64,000 nucleotides of DNA from UPXZ01 sp049840795 (GTDB lineage Bacteria > Bacteroidota > Bacteroidia > Bacteroidales > Paludibacteraceae), in assembly GCA_049840795.1 (NCBI GenBank), contig JASGJK010000031.1:124001-188000 (forward strand). Direction: 5' to 3'. This document shows, piece by piece, positions 61,082-64,000 of the stretch. A program made the translations under genes and the position numbers. Each line of letters starts with the position of its first letter. Position 1 is the first letter of the stretch. The notes beneath the pieces are model-generated. The model was not told the DNA's origin, did no database searches, and saw only the letters and a program-made list of their open reading frames with translations.

Positions 61082-61267
61082 AAAGTTCGGCATAGTGTCT
61101 GTCACTATGTCGGAGGTGAAAAAACAGGTTTAAATTTGGTAATGACTGGTGTGGGAGTCTTAGGTCCAATCGGCTTTGGCATCAGTACCACTTATTTTAT
61201 TCTTGATGTGGCAACAGGCGGTTTTGGAGTAGATGCTATAAGGAAAGGAGGTAATTATGTTCCGTGA
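61082..61267 (+). CDS. Hydrophobic toxin tail C2 (headless) overlapping the next gene
   Basis: Open from the stop at 61079. It reads HYVGGEKTGLNLVMTGVGV then LGPIGFGISTTYFILDVATG and ends GGNYVP. There is no normal start; ATG at 61142 is possible. It resembles the C-terminal end of Rhs-family toxins, where a MTGVGxLGPIG stretch precedes the last hydrophobic segment. It overlaps the next gene by 11 bases. Confidence 0.55.
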   Translation, partial: KVRHSVCHYVGGEKTGLNLVMTGVGVLGPIGFGISTTYFILDVATGGFGVDAIRKGGNYVP

Positions 61268-61649
61268 GTTTTTTGATTACTTGTTTTACAAGTATTATCA
61301 TTGGCAGGTGAGGGTTGGAAATAGCGACATTGCACCATTTATGACAACATTATTCATTACTTTTATCATAGGGATGTACTTCTTGATATTATTTATGGCG
61401 ATAAAATTTTTTGTTGTTACAACTTTATTATCTTATATTTCACCCATTACAGGGTTGTTTCATTTTTTAATTGTTTTCTTTGTTTTTTATTTTATGTTTT
61501 TACATAAAAAAAAGTATAAAGAAATATTACAACAAAAAGATTTGAAACGAAAGAGTAATATGACTGCAATAATGTTTCCAATAATAATGTTTATTTGTTT
61601 TAATACTTGTTGGATAATAAAATTGCTACAAAATCAAGGTAAATTGTAA
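61257..61649 (+). CDS. Small membrane protein, putative immunity, copy 2
   Basis: 130 residues, identical to copy 1 from about residue 23 on; the N-terminus reads MFREFFDYLFYKYYHWQVRV. Same overlap with the preceding tail and same AGGAGG. The DNA is part of the 597-bp tandem repeat, so copies 1 and 2 arose by recent duplication. Confidence 0.7.
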   Translation: MFREFFDYLFYKYYHWQVRVGNSDIAPFMTTLFITFIIGMYFLILFMAIKFFVVTTLLSYISPITGLFHFLIVFFVFYFMFLHKKKYKEILQQKDLKRKSNMTAIMFPIIMFICFNTCWIIKLLQNQGKL

Positions 61650-61678
61650 CTCTGTTTGCCGTAGTGTGTATATAATGA

Positions 61679-61864
61679 AAAGTTCGGCATAGTGTCTGTC
61701 ACTATGTCGGAGGTGAAAGAACAGGTTTAAATTTGGTAATGACTGGTGTGGGATCCTTAGGTCCAATCGGCTTTGGCATCAGTACCACTTATTTTATTCT
61801 TGATGTGGCAACAGGCGGTTTTGGAGTAGATGCTATAAGGAAAGGAGGTAATTATGTTCCGTGA
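61679..61864 (+). CDS. Hydrophobic toxin tail C3 (headless) overlapping the next gene
   Basis: The 597-bp-shifted counterpart of the tail at 61082, with one visible change (MTGVGSLGPIG in place of MTGVGVLGPIG). It ends GGNYVP, overlapping the next gene by 11 bases. Confidence 0.55.
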   Translation, partial: KVRHSVCHYVGGERTGLNLVMTGVGSLGPIGFGISTTYFILDVATGGFGVDAIRKGGNYVP

Positions 61865-62240
61865 GTTTTTTGATTACTTGTTTTACAAGTATTATCATTG
61901 GCAGGTGAGGGTTGGAAATGGAGATATAGCGCCATTTGGAGCTGTTGTGTTTATTACTTTTCTCACAATAATATTTATTGCTTCTATAATAGGAGTTTTT
62001 ACGTTACATATAATGCCCAATACATTTCCTGCCTTTATGACGTCAAAAGTTTGGGCTATTATTTCAATGATATTGATATTCTCTTTTTATTTCTTTTTGT
62101 TTTTGTATAAAAAGAAATATAAGAAAATTCTGAAAAGGAAAGAATTAAAGGCGAGGAGTGGTTTGGTGGCGATAATACTTCCCATAGGAGTATTTCTACT
62201 ATTCAATATGGTCTGGATATTAGAAGTAATTTTTCACTGA
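61854..62240 (+). CDS. Small membrane protein, putative immunity, divergent copy 3
   Basis: 128 residues. The first 21 residues are identical to copy 2 (MFREFFDYLFYKYYHWQVRV). From GNGDIAPF on the sequence differs (FGAVVFITFLTIIFIASIIG, MILIFSFYFFLFLYKKKYKK, ILPIGVFLLFNMVWILEVIF) while the helix layout and the KKKYK(E/K)IL loop are kept. The end of this gene recurs at 58929-58980. It is an ancient relative of copies 1-2 joined to a recently homogenised 5' part. Confidence 0.7.
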   Translation: MFREFFDYLFYKYYHWQVRVGNGDIAPFGAVVFITFLTIIFIASIIGVFTLHIMPNTFPAFMTSKVWAIISMILIFSFYFFLFLYKKKYKKILKRKELKARSGLVAIILPIGVFLLFNMVWILEVIFH

Positions 62241-62348
62241 TAGTTTTTGAAGTTCGTCTTAATGGATTCGGTATAATTTACTAAATTTGCCGGAGAAAGT
62301 ACAATTTATGAATAGTACCAAAAACGAGTATCTATATGACCTCCGTTG
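62186..62348 (+). repeat. 163-bp direct repeat, copy 2
   Basis: Counterpart of 58929-59091. It includes the last 55 bases of the membrane gene and TAAATTTG at 62282-62289 (TAnnTTTG match), then a short frame. The two copies diverge right after the GACCTC(C/G)GTTG sequence, where different cassettes begin. Confidence 0.8.
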
Positions 62349-62392
62349 ATGCTATATGGGGAGACCAAATTGAGGGTTGGATTCGAGAATAA
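62312..62392 (+). CDS. Very short toxin-tail remnant F
   Basis: Open from a stop at 62309. It reads IVPKTSIYMTSVDAIWGDQI then EGWIRE and stops 18 bases before the next membrane gene. The position (just before an immunity-like gene) and the VDAI element shared with the other tails suggest a tail remnant. Too short for an independent call. Confidence 0.35.
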   Translation: MVPKTSIYMTSVDAIWGDQIEGWIRE

Positions 62393-62410
62393 CGATTAAT
62401 TCATAAATAG

Positions 62411-62768
62411 ATGAAAGTTTATTATTATTTATATTTTAGATTGTACAAGTTTGCCAAGAAGGTTGGTACTGTTGATGCAACTTGGACAGCAATGTTGGTT
62501 CTATCTGCTTTAATATTCTTGAAATCTTGCATCATTTTTTTTGTTGATTTTTAAGCAAGATGTATTTTTTGTAGATCCAGGAATATTAGGTGGTTTGGTT
62601 ATTTTTTTGGTTAGTCAAATAAATTATTTAATATTTATTAGGCATGATAATTGTTTAAGGATAATCCGGAGGTTCAAAGACGAGAATAAAAAACAAAAAA
62701 AAATAAGCATTACTTTCACTTTGATTTATGTATTACTTACGCTTTTTTTATCTCATTTTTTGGTTTAA
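62411..62768 (+). CDS. Small membrane protein, putative immunity, frameshifted in T8 at 62535-62542
   Basis: The joined product is about 118 residues. It begins MKVYYYLYFRLYKFAKKVGT, like the gene at 60086, and has helices around AMLVLSALIFLKSCIIFLLI, GGLVIFLVSQINYLIFI and ISITFTLIYVLLTLFLSHFL. Removing one T from the T8 run joins the halves. Its stop codon is inside the left arm of the inverted repeat at 62761. Confidence 0.65.
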
Positions 62769-63037
62769 TCGTTAATCGTGTGAAAGTGAATAAAATTCAT
62801 CTAAAACAAGTTTGTTTATTTTATAAAAATCAAGATATCAGGGCTATGCCCCTTTAATTTACATGAATTATATTCTATAAAGATGTCAGGGCTAAAGCCC
62901 CTGATTTGGAATCAATTAAGCAGCGTAGCTGTGATATCTTGGTAAAATGCGTATTAAGAATTAGTTTTTGAGGGGCGTAGCCCTGATATCTTTATAGAGA
63001 TCAAATTTGTTTTTCACACGATTAACGACTAAACCCA
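62761..63037. repeat. Inverted-repeat-bounded element filled with REP-like palindromes
   Basis: The outer arms are about 24 bases (GGTTTAATCGTTAATCGTGT plus GAAA at 62762-62785, and the complement ending at about 63036, two mismatches). Inside are repeated small palindromes built from TCAGGGCT / AGCCCCTGA and AGGGGCGTAGCCCT. No coding frame. The arrangement suggests a small non-autonomous element inserted at the end of the membrane gene. Confidence 0.65.
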
Positions 63038-63306
63038 TTTTTTTATCTCGTAGTCAAAGAGAAGGCAATTTATTTAAAACAGGTGTAAATGCTCAATCTT
63101 TGGCTTTTGGAAGATTAGAATTTACCTGTCGAAGTCATCTTGACTTTTTTTGAAAAACATAGAAAACATAGTTTTCATTATTATTTTCTCTTATTTTCGT
63201 GAACATAGAGAAAAATATCTTCGATATTTTTAGACTATGTGGTCGAAATGCGGTAAAAATGAAATTAAAATTGACTTAAAAAGACTATTGTTCACTATGT
63301 TTTTAA
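63038..63306. other. Gene-less stretch with possible toxin debris
   Basis: About 270 AT-rich bases. A short plus-strand frame reads EGNLFKTGVNAQSLAFGRLE before a stop and may be the remains of another toxin segment, but nothing supports it further. No other feature. Confidence 0.3.
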
Positions 63307-63528
63307 AAGTCGAGACGAGTTCATCAGGAAAATAATCAATTATCCATAAAAGACAATATGTTTGACTTTGATTATCAACCAAATGCTTCTTGGCAGAGAA
63401 ATTTAGGAACATTTTTAGGTTTGTTGATAAATGAAAATGCATTTTTGCCTTTTGGCCCATTAATTCCAGCACATTTTGGAGGACCATACAATGTTTTTTT
63501 TAATGGTAACGTTACTATCCCACAGTAA
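63307..63528 (+). CDS. Headless toxin C-terminal tip G
   Basis: Open from a stop at 63304; no natural start except ATG 63358. It reads HQENNQLSIKDNMFDFDYQP, NLGTFLGLLINENAF, FGPLIPAHFGGPYNVFFNG and NVTIPQ, homologous by eye to tip A (59089-59346) along its whole length. It is followed 10 bases later by a lipoprotein homologous to the one following tip A. The family is not known to me. Confidence 0.6.
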   Translation, partial: KSRRVHQENNQLSIKDNMFDFDYQPNASWQRNLGTFLGLLINENAFLPFGPLIPAHFGGPYNVFFNGNVTIPQ

Positions 63529-63538
63529 AATTTATAAT

Positions 63539-63999
63539 ATGAAAAAATATATATTTTATTTCACTATAATTGTATTATTTACAATAGGTTGCAAAAGGTT
63601 CCCGAATTTAGGAAACGGGTATCAATTAGATTATAATGGCATGAATGATATTTCGATTATCAAGTGTTTAAAAAACGGTGATGCACCAACTATTTTTATT
63701 TATGGGCATATTTTAGATTATGCGTTTGATTCGACTTTTATTATTGTGGCAGAACGCCCAAGAGATAGCGTTTCTGGAATAAAAACAATGAAATTTTATG
63801 AATATAATAAAAAGTTTAAACAAAGCACGTTTCGTCAATATTGGATTATTAATAAGAAAGAGAAAAGCGAGTACTCCTTGGATACATTAACAAATCTTGC
63901 TCGATACTCTAATGTTTATGGGCCATTTCAAAGCAAGAGTATTTGCAAAAGCGAGAGGAGCTAAAAATACCCCAAGAACTTGTGTTAAAAGAAGAATAA
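63539..63999 (+). CDS. Small lipoprotein, putative immunity to tip G, frameshifted at 63930-63932
   Basis: The joined product is about 153 residues. The lipobox is IVLFTIGCKRF. The core is FPNLGNGYQLDYNG, YGHILDYAFDSTFIIVAERP, and the end FRQYWIINKKEKSEYSLDTL is shared with the lipoprotein at 59348. Adding one A in AAA at 63930-63932 restores the same end as that copy (LQKREEL, IPQELVLKEE). It runs to the last base but one of the window, so the array may continue beyond it. Confidence 0.68.
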
Positions 64000-64000
64000 A

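Larger units (their letters stand above)
60564..61930 (+). repeat. 597-bp tandem direct repeat, two full units and part of a third
   Basis: Corresponding positions recur exactly 597 bases apart: LGPIGFG codons at 60563, 61160 and 61757, and gene starts at 60660, 61257 and 61854. The first two units are almost identical over the last 450 bases. The third diverges abruptly inside the membrane gene after the GN(S/G)DIAPF codons. Each unit holds one toxin tail plus one membrane gene. Confidence 0.9.

Noticed and set aside
60564..61930. CRISPR array
   Set aside because: The repeated unit is 597 bases and coding; no short repeat with regular unique spacers is present anywhere in the window.
1..64000. 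rRNA or tRNA genes
   Set aside because: I saw no conserved rRNA segment and no T-loop plus acceptor pairing that forms a cloverleaf on either strand.
58929..64000. Type VI secretion structural genes as the delivery system for the toxins
   Set aside because: No Hcp, VgrG, sheath or baseplate gene is visible in the window; the delivery route is unknown.

Overview
The window comes from a low-GC member of the Bacteroidota, most likely the order Bacteroidales. The evidence is three SusD-type and two SusC-type outer-membrane nutrient genes, several secreted proteins ending in type IX secretion (T9SS) sorting domains, a Mfa/Fim-type fimbrial operon, an HU-like DNA-binding protein of the kind common in Bacteroidales, and promoter-like TAnnTTTG boxes. 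No rRNA or tRNA gene and no CRISPR array was seen.

Layout. (1) 1-17.2 kb, plus strand: a long operon in which three FAS1 (fasciclin) lipoproteins are interleaved with two SusC/SusD pairs. (2) 17.5-26.9 kb, plus strand: four large secreted proteins with T9SS C-terminal domains (a DUF3472 protein, two proteins with FIVAR-like helices, and an M60 HEXGH metalloprotease). (3) 27.1-33.8 kb: a TPR/transmembrane/AraC regulator, then a decaying fimbrial operon (DUF3575, FimB/Mfa2, three fimbrillin genes of which only one is intact) and a dead tyrosine recombinase. (4) 35-48.5 kb, minus strand: CotH-like protein, GH35 beta-galactosidase, sugar MFS transporter, GH109, NahK-type N-acetylhexosamine kinase, GH31 of the alpha-GalNAcase type, and an orphan SusD. 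(5) 49-58.8 kb: housekeeping genes prs, malQ, a CDF metal transporter, a flavin reductase, rlmN, a phosphofructokinase and an HU-like protein. (6) 58.9-64 kb: an AT-rich array of C-terminal toxin tails, a HINT fragment, and small membrane or lipoprotein genes that look like immunity genes.

Regions 1, 2 and 4 read together as a host-glycoprotein or mucin-type O-glycan utilisation locus. The M60 protease would cut the glycoprotein, GH35 would remove galactose, and GH31/GH109 would remove alpha-GalNAc. SusCD and the MFS transporter would import the sugars, and the NahK-like kinase would phosphorylate the hexosamine. This is inferred from families and context.

Region 6 is the most interesting part. 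Seven consecutive cassettes each pair a headless toxin C-terminus (or HINT end) with a downstream immunity-like gene. Three of them lie in an exact 597-bp tandem repeat in which the toxin tail overlaps the next gene. No full-length parent toxin is visible.

Caveat: about 16 genes are split by single-base frameshifts, nearly all restored by changing the length of one homopolymer by one. This looks more like consensus error in the assembly than biology. I therefore give the joined coordinates of such genes and name the break.
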